Source of the DNA: Oscheius tipulae
Lineage: Eukaryota > Nematoda > Chromadorea > Rhabditida > Rhabditidae
NCBI GenBank assembly: GCA_037178975.1
Contig: JASJZH010000001.1
Location: forward strand, 2,480,001-2,544,000
Length of the DNA stretch: 64,000 bases
Reading direction: 5' to 3'
Position numbers and translations under genes: made by a program. The notes under the pieces are model-generated. The model saw nothing but the letters and a program-made list of their open reading frames with translations. It made no database searches and was not told where the DNA came from. Shown piece after piece: positions 12,023 through 23,479 of the stretch. Position 1 is the first letter of the stretch. The number at the start of each line of letters is the position of its first letter.

Positions 12023-13600
12023 CCTTTTTCAATGACTAGGCCATTCCAGTGAATTCCAAATAATTCGTCTCTTGCCTCCTATTGGTGGTGACTGTAACTA
12101 ACTGTCTATAAAGTATTTATTTCTCTTTCCGATTAATCTTCTAAATCTCTGCTTCTCCGACAACGTTTGCCAGCCTATTCCGACGCCTTGGATACTTTTT
12201 CGAAAAACGGTAAGTTGAGCCTGTTTTTTTGTCTATTTGCCCCTAGAAGTCGCTTAGTCCCATGGGCAAAAGGTTGATAAGTAAAGAAACTTATAGATCC
12301 CTCTATTATCTCTGCTTACTCCTCTAATATGCTTCTCTAGCACGAGTTTGCTGACATTTTCTGGATGATTCTTTTGGCTTATACTCGGCTTACCTGTCTG
12401 CAACCAAAGTCATTTTCTCGTTCTACAATTCATCTCCACAGGAGCTAGCAGGAACAAGGAGGAGTGAAGACAGTACAAGTTCTTCGATCCTGATAGCGAG
12501 CAATCTGCTTTCCTCTAATTGTAGTCCACTTCGATTAGGAGCTTGCAATTCGAACTTTATTCAAAGGAACAATACTTTTGCTCGCTAACTATCAGAAAAC
12601 AAACTATTGAAAGGAACTGCAACAAATTAGTTCCCCAGAGTTTTTCGATACAAGTAATGCTAACGCCCCTTGGGGCTCTATGCCAGTAATAATCTTCCAA
12701 AACTGCTCGATTTCTACTTTCTTCTGTCCAACTGTCGTGACCCTTTCCTCCCACTTCAACCTGTCCGCATTCCCTACAATCGAGATACCGTGGCAGGAGC
12801 AACGTCCTCCCAACGAAGCTATCTGCCAAACTGACTCGATTTAGCTTGACTTGCCAACAATTAGTGTGCGCACAAAATAGTGCTCACTAATTGGCAATAT
12901 TGGCTTCAGACAGACAGACAGAGACGCGAGAACATTTTAAACTAGATCTTCGACCGTGCCAAGAGACTCGCCTAGAAGAGGGCGGAAAGAGTCGGGTGAT
13001 CATAAATAAGGAGCTGTTCTGTGGCGACGAGGCCTGGTTCACTAAGTACCACTACGAGGAAAACTACCTGATTCTCAAAGAAAAAGATGTTATTCTTCTC
13101 CCGATAATAAAACGTAATCAATCTAGATAGATACCGGGAAGGTTCCATTTACTTTCCTTTTTGTATCGTATCTTTCTTCATTTTTCGGGCTCAAGCACTC
13201 ATTTTTCGCAAATTTGATGTTTTCCAAAGTTGGAGATCACGATTCGCTCTACAAATTTGCAGAATATTGCAAACCTGCAAAGTCACCGCATCAGCCCACT
13301 ATCGCGCTCGCCAAAATATCTTTCACATCGCATTCGTCCCACCTGTACTGTCTCTTCGCTCGCGCACGGAAAGATTGGCCTCAATTTCTGCCTTAGGGTA
13401 GTTTTGCAAAAGTTTGTCAACTCTATAGATAGGCATTCCTTTTCTGGCATATTTACCTCTCTCTGTCTCTGACTACGGTTCTCCTAAAGTTCCTTTCTTT
13501 TTCAACTGAACTCGCTGCCACTGTCTCTCTCCCTGTCTGACAATATTTCTCCTCTTGCCCTTTTCTGTCTGACCTAACTGTCTCTCTCTATCCCGTAGTA
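12023..13600. other. Intergenic region after AP3B
   Basis: No gene I can name. Two weak open frames exist: minus 12604-12813 and plus 12891-13130. The second encodes about 79 residues of charged sequence including CGDEAWFTKYHYEENY. Between them, about 12850-12895, an imperfect inverted repeat (TTGCCAACAATTAGTG with CACTAATTGGCAA) separates the frames. Neither frame has a family match by eye. Pyrimidine-rich CTCTCTGTCT tracts occur near 13455-13590. Confidence 0.35.
13216..13267. repeat. Palindromic repeat, intergenic copy
   Basis: Member of the TTCTGCAAAGTTGTAG palindrome family: ATGTTTTCCAAAGTTGGAG pairs with CTCTACAAATTTGCAGAATAT. This copy is outside a gene. Confidence 0.65.
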
Positions 13601-13797
13601 GATGTACCTGATAATCGAGCATCTGAACGAGCTCGAATACTAAGAGGAGCCCAGATACGATCCGATCAAGGCGCATCTGATCCAGACGGCCAAGAAGAGG
13701 AACGTCGATCTGACTATGAGCTGAACTGGTAAGGTAAAGAAGAAGCTGAGAGAATGATGAGGAAGAGGACAAAGGACCCTTCGCCTGACCGACCCAT
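13600..13797 (-). pseudogene. Remnant of a small hydrophobic N-terminus (MGRS element)
   Basis: Read on the minus strand from an ATG at 13797 the frame begins MGRSGEGSFVLFLI, a signal-peptide-like start, but stops after about 27 residues. A second frame continues with an amphipathic, leucine-rich stretch to about 13600. The same MGRS start recurs at 20934, where it is open and joined to zinc-finger sequence. The two copies mark the left edges of duplication units 1 and 2. Whether this was ever a gene of its own is unknown; the frame break argues for decay or for a missed splice. Confidence 0.35.
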
Positions 13798-14102
13798 AGG
13801 AAGAGGACATGTCAAAAGAGTCTAGTCGCTGGAAGATCTCGCCTTCTGAATAAAATATGTTTAAAGCTGTTGTATTCTGTCTGTCTGTCTAAAGTGGCTT
13901 ATTTCAGTGTAACCATACATTGTATCGGAATTTAACAGAGCTAGGCTCAATCTGTCACATTCGTACCGTCAACAGTGGGCTGTCATACTTATTCGGACGT
14001 TCTAAAGCCGGCAGTCCCTGTAATATGTAGTCAAAACAGCATTTTGCAGCAAATATGTTTTGAATAAATACAAGCACAGAGGTTTTGGGTCGAGTCTTAT
14101 GC

Positions 14103-15238
14103 TTATCCAACGATCTGTTGGAACTTGGCGATTTCAGTCAGTTGACCGTTGTTGAACGTCTGTAACGTGGCGAGTGAATCTTGGAGAATTCGGGTGAAAT
14201 CGGCAGGAGTCTTCTCAGCCAGCTGATCGATCAGTTCCAGATTCTTATTGATGACTTCCATGTGAGGATGAAGACGGCCGAGATAGAGATGCATGCCCGT
14301 CAGCTGTTCCTTGGCCACATTTCCGCGATTGAGAAGGGTGTTAATTCGCTGCAAGAGGTTATTGTTAACGGCGACAATGTGTTGAGCAGCTGCCAACTGG
14401 TTCTGTAGGTGCTGTTTCTGATTGTTACTTTGGTCTCGAGCCGCTGAAAGCGTCTTTGAACTGTGTTTGCCCACAACTCTTACCTGCTACCCTGTTCCTA
14501 GTGTCCATTACCGAGTCCCGAAGCCGCCGTCGCTTTGGGACTTCCTTACTGAAATGTTTGATCGCACGACGCACCCAATGAATGGCTAGATTTCTTTAAA
14601 TACAGGAAATAATCTTTGACTTACGGTTCCACCTGCTCCCCCTCTTCTTCTTTTTCTTGGCCCTTTCCAGCTTGCGCTCAGCTTCAGCCAACTGTGCCTC
14701 TGCCTAAAGGTCGAGACTGAACCTTAGAAACTTATCGACTTACATTAGCCAGCTCAGCATTGAGGTTGGCAAGATGCTGCTCATTGGCATGTACATCAGC
14801 CGCCATTCGATGGATCTGTGTGTTCAGATTGTTGATGTTGGCCTCCTCCTGTCCTTTTCGAACAAGGGTCTGTTGATGCAGACCGTTAATCTGGCCACTG
14901 AGCCCGATAATGTTGTTGATCTCAGCTCCAATGTCTTTCTCTGTCTGGAGCAGCGCAGCATATTTCGCCTTGAAGTCGGCAGCAACTGTTGGATTGAAAG
15001 TTGTTTGGGCGATAGTGTTGGCTTGTCCGGAAATCTGGAAACTTGTTATTTTAAAACAGCAAGAGACGCACTTGCACAACTATGACCGCCCTTTGAGGAA
15101 TCACAGCTACAGCTTGATCCATTCCAGCTAGAGGGTCCGCTGCCTGAAACTGGTCACTAGGCCGAAAATTACAAAGTTTACCGCGAACATGAGAGCAGCA
15201 AATAAGCTGAGAATCTGCAGCATGTCGTGGCGCTTCAT
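14103..15238 (-). CDS. Secreted coiled-coil protein A1 (unknown family)
   Basis: No known family recognised. Six exons are inferred on the minus strand from ATG at 15238 to a stop at 14103, with introns of about 35-60 bases except one of about 140. The product is about 313 residues. Residues 1-19 form a signal peptide (MKRHDMLQILSLFAALMFA). The rest is Gln/Ala/Asn/Leu-rich helix: a long heptad-like stretch about residues 45-160, a lysine-rich linker (KKKKKR) near 160, and a second helical block ending FQQIVG. There are no cysteines in the mature part read here. It faces gene B1 head to head across about 1.16 kb and has a close paralogue (A2) at 21221-22376. Conserved reading frames and phase-consistent introns in both copies argue that it is real and selected. 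Function unknown; see findings. Confidence 0.75.
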
Positions 15239-15292
15239 GGCTGCAGACGTCCGCAGAACACCGGTAAACGTCGTGTCCTGCTGCTACCTTAG

Positions 15293-15300
15293 TATTTATA
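15293..15300 (-). promoter_or_regulatory. TATA box upstream of gene A1
   Basis: TATAAATA on the minus strand, about 55 bases upstream of the A1 start codon. The matching position before A2 has TATAAATG (22431-22438). A TATA box this near the ATG implies a very short leader. Confidence 0.5.
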
Positions 15301-15607
15301 GTATAAGCGTTATTAGAAAGCATTGCAGAGCAGGTGCAAAAACAGTTGTCACTTCAAACAGTGACTCGGTCAGTGCTGTTTGCATCTCAGCCCATAAACA
15401 CGTTTATCGCGATAGTGTGCTTCCGGCCCCAATATGTACCAAAAAGTAAAATCATTCATTTTAAAACGCTCCTAATTTGGTCTTTGACGATAAGGAGAAA
15501 GTAGTGCAAATGTCAAGAGGTCTCTTAGATTTCGTCGGGGCTAACCTGTCGTTCTGCCTTGTCGCATGATGAAATTCAGTTCGCGACCTATTCTACCTTC
15601 AATTGGC

Positions 15608-15712
15608 AAAAGGCTTTCATCTGCGACACATGTGAACTCCAATCTGGATAACACTTAACAATGTTTTTGGTCTTTTCTGGCGAGTGTTATCCCAGATTAG
15701 AGGTGACAAGAC
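15608..15712. repeat. Foldback element with GTGTTATCCCAG
   Basis: Inverted arms AATCTGGATAACACTT (15641-15656) and GAGTGTTATCCCAGATT (15682-15698). The surrounding block, including CTGCGACACATGTG, is shared with 22738-22830 and, in reverse, with 42375-42470 and 55490-55590. It is therefore a dispersed MITE-like element. Here it lies between divergent genes A1 and B1. Confidence 0.7.
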
Positions 15713-16026
15713 GAGCTAGAAGAATTAAACAGTTCAAGTTACAAAACGAACAGCGACATTGTGAGCCGCTCCGCCAGGAGCGTAAGCGACTGGCTACCTC
15801 TTAAAAAGAGAAAGTCGTTCTAACTTGCCATCCAGAACAGATAGTCTACCACAAATCACGGGCCTTGAGGGTGGTGTACTGTCTTTCAGCTATTTGAATC
15901 ACAAGCAGAGGAGATAGGAAAGAAGAGAGTAACAGAACCATAATCGGAACGGAGGTTACCAATCATTGTGAGAAACTGGAAAACTAGAACAGTTGGCCAT
16001 CTCCCGCGAGAGCTTTTGGTTCTCGC

Positions 16027-16515
16027 GTACCGTAATCGCGCGTTCTTCTCGACAGTTGTTCGGTTACTGATCTTCTTCCGAGAATCACTTCTTGTTTATC
16101 TTGAGGGTGGTGTACTATCTTTTGACCAAATTTGTAGTTTAAATTTGGGTATTTTGACCTTCGAAGATTCTGGAAGAAAACGTTAAGCATTTTTCCTGAG
16201 AAATTCTGTCTGAAGATCGTTGCTGCTAAACTTTTCCCAGCTGTTGATCCTTACAAGATAAATGGTGGTACGATGGCTAAATCAACCGAACCCGCAGCTG
16301 TGTCGATACCACCCTTCCGGCCAAAACATCTCACCGCTGTTATCACACTACTGGACGACTCTTCAAATACGGACAAAAAGTAGCGTTTGACCTCTGCACC
16401 ATGTTTATACCATTGCTGTGCTTTCTACTCTACCTGCCAGTAACTGCTTCAAGCAGTGTTCGTGTAGTAAGATCATCGAGCTTCTGTCCGGATGTTCCTA
16501 AAAAGGTGTAAACTA
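16027..16515 (+). promoter_or_regulatory. B1 upstream region and first exon, apparently identical to the B2 copy
   Basis: About 490 bases covering the upstream DNA and exon 1 of gene B1 look identical, base for base, to 23106-23594. Flanking DNA on both sides is diverged. This marks either recent gene conversion or strong constraint on the B promoter and leader. Confidence 0.65.
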
Positions 16516-19500
16516 GTCTAACTGTCAGTGACGATTGTTTTAGAACTACACCGATGCAGACTTTCAGAAGGGCTTGGGAGAAATCGATTCCGAGTATGAG
16601 GTAAGTTCACAATCCTTGCTGGATTACCAAGTACTGTTTAGCTTAAAATAATACTCGGTCTCAAGGAGTCTGCTAATCTTGTGAATGAGATGGCCAGCAT
16701 TGGAGCTTCCCAAGAGGTAAGCTGCTTTGATAATATGGAGGTTTTGGTGCTCTAATTTTTATGAAGTATAGAGATTGTCTACCGCTCCTTTGGGGAGAAA
16801 GATGATGTAAACATGTTCATTTCTCACCTTTATGCTGCCTTCCCTTGCGTTTGTCTTCTAAAAATAGCTTATTGCAAAAGTTTGTCCCCCACGGGAATCG
16901 AACTCGGGTCGCACGGGGCGTCTCTTATTGTTAGTAATATATACACGACTTTTTCGCTAAAACTTTCAAGCTCTGTAATTTATTTTGAAGATTAAAATCC
17001 CTCATTATGATTACACATTAATAATCAGCTTAAAAATAGCTACAAAATGATACTTTAAAAAAATTAGACCTCGAGCGGCATCGAACCCCTAGTCCCTCGC
17101 GTCCAAACTAGTACCTACAAGACTTCAGACAGAAAGACAGACACACATAGATACACTGACAATCAGAAGTAGATTTGAAAACAAGTAGTACTGACTTCTA
17201 GGCAGTTCTTATTGCCGAAAACCTCGTCCAAATTGCTGCTCTGGTGCCAGAGGTTTCTTTGGTCTCGGATCTGATGCCCATCGAGCAGTTCAAGATTCTC
17301 ACTTCTCCAAAGTATGGCTTAGACTGTTTTTGAAATCTCGTACTTCAGAAGCTTCCGCGCATCATTGATTCAGATGGTTGACAACATGTGTGATTCCTTT
17401 CTTCAAGCTGACACAAGTATGAATCGAGTAAAGTTGAACCTGATTGCGGTTCCAAGTGTTCTAAGAAGCACAATCAAACTGTTATCATCGGTTTGTCTTT
17501 GTTTTTTGATCACCGACAGTCTTTTAACACAGGATGAAAGGAAAGCGCGGGCCTTCATGCTCAACATTTATCTGAAAAGGCTCAATATTGCTGCCGAAGT
17601 CTGTGAAACTGAAGCGGAGACGGTTGTGACAAAGTTCAGACGAACTATTGAAGTAAGTTGGTTTGTTCAGTTCAGTCAGCGAGCGCATTCATTGTTTGCT
17701 ATGAAACTTACCTCTAGTATTATCGCGTTGAAAACTTAGCTAACAAAGTAAAGGTTGTGAGCGACAGAGAGACAGAGTTAGAGAGAGAGGCAGATAAACA
17801 GAGACAGATAGGCTATCGAGCAAAGTAAAGAGATAAACAACCTGGCTGTGCCGTTCTCCTGCAACATTCTACCACTGTCTATCCTCGTAGCCTCCGTTTT
17901 GCTCTCCTAGTTCCAGTACTGGTCTTCTGTCCATCGAAACAATGCTCGCAGGTTCCTTCCGACGATGACGAGCCGTCTGCTGGGAAGCTAGCCATCTAAA
18001 TGGCTACCAGAATTTTTTGACAGGCATCGAGAAGTCAGGGTAACACCTTTGTTACAGTTATGTTTGTTCCCATTGTCGTACTCGGTACCCTATTCTGACT
18101 GTAAAACCTACGCTGACCTGCCAATCGTATTGCGTAAGGTCTTCATTTTAAGATGTTGCAAGAGTTGCATCGTGGCTGTCTGACCTGTCAATCTAACAGC
18201 AAAATGGAAAAAGCGAAGAAGGAACAGATGAAGATCGTCTACGAGGGAGAGGCCGCTGCAGAACGAGAATACACGGCTCAGATCAAGAAAGACGAGAAGG
18301 AAATGAGAGAGCGAGTCAAGAAAACTTTAAATAATTATGATGTAGGTGTTCAGGAACACTTAGAAGTTCGTTATTTATAGAAACAGGTAAAGAAGATGGG
18401 AAACCTCGGGTACCTCTTCGTCGCCGTCATAACCGATACCGTGTCTGACGTTTTGCGAGGTCTCAGCAATAGTTTTCTCGGTTTTCTCAATAGGGGAGGG
18501 AAGCAAAAGTCAGCTGGAAGCATTGCAGCGGTCAGTTCTATCTCTTGGACTTATACGATATACGGTACAGGCAACATCAGAGCGAGAAGCCGGAAACTTC
18601 TGGAATGGAATTGTATCCATGCTGCAGACTCAAGCTAACCAGATCAAAAAAGAAGAACTGTTCACATTCCTTCAAACGGCTATCGATACGGATTTTGGAA
18701 AAATGGCACACATGGTTGTGAAAAAGGTTGCGTAAGATTTTGAATTTACCCGTTTTCAAGCCAAAAATGGCAGTTCTTTAACTAAAACTTGGCTAAGTAT
18801 TCGATGTTTGCACGGGTAACGGATCCTGCCAGGAATACCGACGGGCTAGAGAACTCGAAACAAACTCTGGTACAGGCGAATGACAACTGTTCAGACCAAA
18901 GAATTGATGTCGAAACTGGAAGGTCTTTCGGACGCTGATGGAGCCTGGAAGGACGGCGTCACTGCTGCGGTTGGCGAGCTGAAGACTGTCGTTGATCAAG
19001 AAGCATCGGCAACTGCTCGACAACAGTCTGGCGGTAGCAGTGGTGGTGGTGGTGGAGGAGGAATCACACAAACACTTGCTGTATACTTATAGTCTTTCAA
19101 CTGATGATTTCCGAGCTCAGAAAGGCGTCGATGAGCTAAGACAACAGTACGAGATCCAGAGCAGAATGGCCGAGGAACTTCGGGAGAAGATGCTCCAATC
19201 CAGTCTGCGTATCAATGCCCTAGTCAACAAGTTGTCGACACTAAATCTGGAAACAGCTGAGCTGGCAGAAATCATTGAATATCTGGAAAAGGGAATGGTC
19301 CTGTTGACTGAGGCTCAGAAAGTCTGGATAAAGATGTCCCGTTTCTTCTATTCTTTCAGGGTAGCCTTATTGAACTGTGTACATTTACAAAACCTTTACA
19401 GTATATGGCCAGCGACATTCTTGTAAGAAACATCAAAATGTTTACGGATATTGCTGACGAGGTAAGACAAATTCTATCGAAGTTCGATTACTTTCTACTT

Positions 19501-19871
19501 TCAGCAAGCCGCGACTGGATCGAAGTTACTAGAGGATCAGGTCATGGCAACTGCGACTCACGTGACCGCCGTCTCTACTGCCATGCACTTTTGTGCTGAA
19601 ACCTACACGGAAACCTCGAGCAGATGGATCATGCCAACTATTACGGCTGTAGGCAAAAATTTGCACCTGAGCAAGGAGGAAGCTAGAGTGAGTTTCTTTT
19701 GTAAAAAAAAGTCTTGTATTTTAGGCCAAGCTCTCTCAGACCATGACCAAAACCTCTGGGCAGCTTTGTGACGTGACCAAATTCCTCACTGCACGCATGG
19801 AGCAGGCCATGGATCAATCGAAGAAGCGTACTCTGGACTTCATCAAGGAGCACGGCAAGAGAAGATCGTGA
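16401..19871 (+). CDS. Secreted helical protein B1 with internal hydrophobic helix (unknown family)
   Basis: No family recognised. About 14 exons can be joined with consistent phase to give about 618 residues. A signal peptide (MFIPLLCFLLYLPVTA) is followed by helical segments. A charged helix (EREYTAQIKKDEKEMRERV) leads into a hydrophobic segment about residues 250-280 (MGNLGYLFVAVITDTVSDVL) and a glycine-basic turn. A second helical half contains a Gly/Ser linker (19024-19066), a long heptad stretch (LSTLNLETAELAEIIEYL) with an aromatic patch (VWIKMSRFFYSF), and ends in a basic tail (KEHGKRRS). A single hydrophobic hairpin inside a long helical bundle is the pattern of alpha-helical pore-forming proteins; that is an inference from layout, not from detectable homology. 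Head-to-head with A1; paralogue B2 at 23480-26953. Confidence 0.75.
16870..16985 (-). repeat. tRNA-like element in B1 intron
   Basis: On the minus strand the segment contains the B-box-like GAGTTCGATTCCCGTGGG about 50 bases after an A-box-like stretch. It lies in the third intron of B1, and the same insertion occurs in B2 (23945-24030), so it predates the duplication. Confidence 0.5.
17760..18080. repeat. Dispersed repeat (about 330 bases) in B1 intron
   Basis: Begins with a GACAGAGA purine tract, then GACAGATAGGCTATCGAGC, ending near GGCTACCAGAATTTTTTGACAGG. Related copies occur at 24800-25140 (in B2) and 29990-30350 (between genes). It shares the motif GACGAGCCGTCTGCTG with both. Confidence 0.65.
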
Positions 19872-19929
19872 AGAAAGTTCATTGAACTTTGCGCATAAAT
19901 TATAATCATTACTCTGTCCGATATGTGTC

Positions 19930-20934
19930 TAGTGGCGATGTCTTCCAAGCTCCAGGTTTCCCTTCTCTGTCTCTCTATTTCTCTATCTATCTGTCTGTTT
20001 CTATGTCAGCATCCGCGCCTACCTTGCAGCATATCTCACACTGTTGTTCCAATCCATCATCTTCTGCCAACGGCTCACTGGGATTGTTCATATGGAATCT
20101 TCCATGCAGTCTCAACTGCGTGTCGCTTCTCAGAGACTGCCTGAATCAGATCTATTACCATTCTTCGAATCGTTGCTTACCTGCAGACAACGCAGTGCAT
20201 ATACATATCCCTGGCATGCTTTCTCGTATGAGTCTCAAAATCGACGACGTCTGTCAGCGCTTCTCCGCAATCTGCACAACTGTCGGCTCGGAGAACCTTG
20301 CAGTGTGAGAAGAGACGATGTTCGTCGAGAGCGTCCTCTCCGACACAACGTTCATCACAGACTGAGCACTGAAGAACTCGCAGTTCTCGTTCCTTTTCCT
20401 GTTCCGAAGGCGGAGAAATATCTCCCTCGCGATCATGGACCAACTGAACATGGATTCCGAGGAGTTCGCGAGAATCGAAGGCCACTCTGCAGGCTGTACA
20501 TTCAAAAGATAGGACTTCTTGAGAGTGTGAGACGGAATGTTCCTGGAAAACAAAAAATAAAACAGAGAGACAGAAAAGCAGAGATAAAGAAATACAAAAA
20601 GATAGAGAGACGGATTACAGAGAGACAGAGAAACAGTGAGACAGGGAGGCAGGGAGACATAGAAACAAAGAGGTAGAAAGACGGAGAGATAGAGAGACAA
20701 AGAAATACTTTGACCCACCTTGAACTTTTTTTGCGACTCGCAAATGTTCCCACAGATGCTGCAAACATGCTGTAATTGTAGTCCGCAGGACTGGATGGTG
20801 GCCGGTAAGGAAGAGAAGGAGCTGCTACTGCTCTGGGGAATGGGCCAGAGGAGAAGAAGGAAGTGAGCGAGGGCAACAGGCAGAAGGGAGAGGATGAGGA
20901 ACAGGACAGGGGACCCTTCGTCTGATCGACCCAT
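19930..20934 (-). pseudogene. Truncated, rearranged copy of the C2H2 zinc-finger gene with a foreign N-terminus
   Basis: Minus strand. The segment 19973-20780 matches exons 3 (end), 4 and 5 of the full gene at 27093-29772. A deletion of about 595 bases removes exons 6 and 7 except the last 40 or so coding bases. The 5' exons are missing too; instead an open frame from ATG at 20934 (MGRSDEGSPVLFLILSLLP) runs through a hydrophobic stretch directly into the fingers at LQHVCSICGNIC. It may be a dead fragment or a young chimeric gene of signal sequence plus fingers. The finger exons themselves are intact and apparently identical to the full copy over about 600 bases. Confidence 0.6.
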
Positions 20935-21220
20935 AGGAAGAGAAGATGTCAAGAGAGTCTAGTCGCTGGAAGATCTTGCCTTCTGAATAAAATATGTTTA
21001 AAGTTATTGTATTCTCTCTGTCTCTCCGTCTGCCTGTCTAGAGTTGCTTATTTCAGTGTAACCAAACATTGTATCTTTACTTAACACAATTAGGCTCAAT
21101 CTGTCACATACGTATTGTCAACAGCGGACTCATTCAGACGATCTGAAGCCGAGAGGCCCCGCAAGATGTAAGTCAGAAAAGCATTTTGCAGCAAATAAAT
21201 TTTGAATAATATCTTCATAT

Positions 21221-22376
21221 TTATCCAATGATCTGTTGAAACTTGGCGATTTCAGTCTGTTGACCGTTGTTGAACTTCTGCAAAGTGGCGAGTGAATCTT
21301 TGAGGATTCGAGTAAATTCGGCAGCAGTCTTCTCAGCCAGCTGATCAACCAGTTCCAGATTCTTGTTGATGACTTCCATGTGAGGATGAAGACGACCGAG
21401 ATAGAGATGCATGCCCGTCAGCTGTTCCTTGGCCACATTTCCGCGATTGAGAAGGGTGTTAATTCGATGCAAGAGGTCATTATTAACGGCGACGATGTGT
21501 TGAGCAGCTGCCAACTGGTTCTGTAGGTGCTGTTTCTGATTATTACTTTCGTCTCGAGCCGCTGAAAGTGTCTTTTATCTGTGTTTGCCCACAACTCTTA
21601 CTTGCTACCCTGTTCCTAGTGTCTCTTACCGAGTCCCGAAGCCGCCGTCGCTTTGGAACTTCCTTCTTGAAATGATCGATCACACGACCCACCCAATGAA
21701 CGGCTAGATTTCTTTAAATACAGAAAATAATTTTCGACTCACGAGAAATTGTTCTCCATCCCTTTCTCTTCTTCTTTCTCTCTTTCTCGGCTTTTTCCAG
21801 CTTGTGTTCAGCTTCAGCCAACTGTGCCTCTGCCTAAAGGTCGAGGCTGAACCTTGAAAACTCATCGACTTACATTAGCCAGCTCAGCATTGAGGTTGGC
21901 AAGATGCTGCTCATTGGCATGTACATCAGCTGCTATTCGATGGATTTGTGCGTTCAGATCGTTGATGTTGGCCTCCTCCTGTCCTTTTCGAACAAGGATC
22001 TGATGATGCAGATCGTTAATCTGACCACTGAGCCCGACAATGTTGTTGATCTCAGCTCCAATGTCCTTCTCTGTCTGAAGCAGTGCAGCATATTTCGCCT
22101 TGAAGTCGGCAGCAGCTGCTGGGTTGAAAGATGTTTGGGCGATAGTGTTCGCTTGTTCGGAAATCTTAAAAGTTGTTATTTTTTCTTCCTTTTAAAACAG
22201 CAAGGATCGCACCTGCACAACTCTGACCGCCCTTTGAGGAGTCACAGCTATAGCTTGATCCATTCCAGCTAGAGGGTCCGCTGCCTGAAATTGGTCACTA
22301 GGAAAATTACATAGTTTACCGCGAACATAAGAGCAGCAAAAGAGCTGAGAATCTGCAGTATGTCGTGGCGCTTCAT
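21221..22376 (-). CDS. Secreted coiled-coil protein A2 (unknown family)
   Basis: Paralogue of A1 with the same exon layout, from ATG at 22376 to a stop at 21221. The signal peptide is MKRHDILQILSSFAALMFA. The helical body is nearly the same length; C-terminal exon differences are few and mostly conservative (AAEFTRILKDSLATL against ADFTRILQDSLATL). The lysine-rich linker differs most: A2 reads KAEKERKKKRKGW. All splice sites are kept, and no internal stop is seen, so both copies look functional. It sits head to head with B2 across about 1.1 kb. Confidence 0.72.
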
Positions 22377-22430
22377 GGCTGCAGACGTCCAGAGAACACC
22401 GGAAAGCGTCGTGTCCTGCTGCTACCTTAG

Positions 22431-22438
22431 CATTTATA
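22431..22438 (-). promoter_or_regulatory. TATA-like box upstream of gene A2
   Basis: TATAAATG on the minus strand about 55 bases before the A2 start, at the position of the A1 TATA box. Confidence 0.4.
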
Positions 22439-22737
22439 ATATGGGCCTGGTTAGAAAGCATTACAGAGGAGGTGCAAAAACAGTTGTCTCTTTAAACAGT
22501 GACTCGGTCAGTGCTGTTTGCATCTCAGCCCATAAATACATTTATCGCAATAATGTGCTGCCGGCCTCAAAAAAGTGCTAAAAGCAAAGTCATTCATTTC
22601 AAAACGTTGACGATAGAGCGAAAGTAGAGCAGATGTCGGGGGGTCTCCTAGACTTCGTCGGTGCTGACCTGTCGTCCTGCCTTGTCGCATGATAAAATTC
22701 AGTCCGTGACCACCTTTACACTTGGCAAAAGGCGTCC

Positions 22738-22830
22738 ATCTGTGACACATATAAACTATAATCTGGATAACACCTGATAATGTTTTTGGCCTTTTCTGGC
22801 GTGTGTTATCCCAGAGTAGAGTTGACAAGC
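22738..22830. repeat. Foldback element with GTGTTATCCCAG, unit 2 copy
   Basis: Counterpart of 15608-15712, with AATCTGGATAACACC and GTGTGTTATCCCAGA arms slightly diverged. It therefore inserted before the 7.1-kb duplication. Confidence 0.65.
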
Positions 22831-22858
22831 CGAGTTAGAAGAGACAAACAGTTCGAGT

Positions 22859-22897
22859 TACAATACGAACACGGACAATGTGCGTGTTCGTATTGTA
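22859..22897. repeat. Perfect hairpin in the A2-B2 spacer
   Basis: A 15-base perfect inverted repeat, TACAATACGAACACG at 22859-22873 and its complement at 22883-22897, with a 9-base loop. The unit 1 counterpart has only the left arm in altered form (TTACAAAACGAACAGCG), so the palindrome is specific to unit 2. Confidence 0.8.
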
Positions 22898-23479
22898 CTG
22901 GCGGAGCGACTCGCGACTCAATAAGAGAAAGTCGCTCTGTAACCCCGAACTGGCAGTCTATCACAAACCAAGGAGATTTCAGCTATAGACCACAAACAGA
23001 GGAGACAGAAAAGAAGTGAGTAACAGAACCATGATCGGAACGGAGGCTACCAATCATTGTGTTGTGGAAAACTAGAACAGTTGGCCATCCCCCGCAAGGT
23101 CCTGAGTACCGTAATCGCGCGTTCTTCTCGACAGTTGTTCGGTTACTGATCTTCTTCCGAGAATCACTTCTTGTTTATCTTGAGGGTGGTGTACTATCTT
23201 TTGACCAAATTTGTAGTTTAAATTTGGGTATTTTGACCTTCGAAGATTCTGGAAGAAAACGTTAAGCATTTTTCCTGAGAAATTCTGTCTGAAGATCGTT
23301 GCTGCTAAACTTTTCCCAGCTGTTGATCCTTACAAGATAAATGGTGGTACGATGGCTAAATCAACCGAACCCGCAGCTGTGTCGATACCACCCTTCCGGC
23401 CAAAACATCTCACCGCTGTTATCACACTACTGGACGACTCTTCAAATACGGACAAAAAGTAGCGTTTGACCTCTGCACC

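Larger units (their letters stand above)
13760..20800. repeat. Tandem segmental duplication, unit 1
   Basis: About 7.1 kb repeated directly at 20900-28405. Both units start with the MGRS remnant and the shared sequence GTCGCTGGAAGATCT, then gene A (minus), gene B (plus) and part of a C2H2 zinc-finger gene (minus). Divergence is uneven: some stretches of several hundred bases look identical, others differ at about one base in ten with indels. Confidence 0.85.

Noticed and set aside
13615-13735. Plus-strand peptide resembling an RNA methyltransferase start (MYLIIEHLNELE)
   Set aside because: The frame has in-frame stops within 15 residues and no further matching motifs; the likeness is too short.
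20502-20876. Hydrophobic Ser/Leu/Phe-rich minus-strand frames
   Set aside because: They read through CTCTCTGTCT/GAGACAGA microsatellite introns of the zinc-finger copies.
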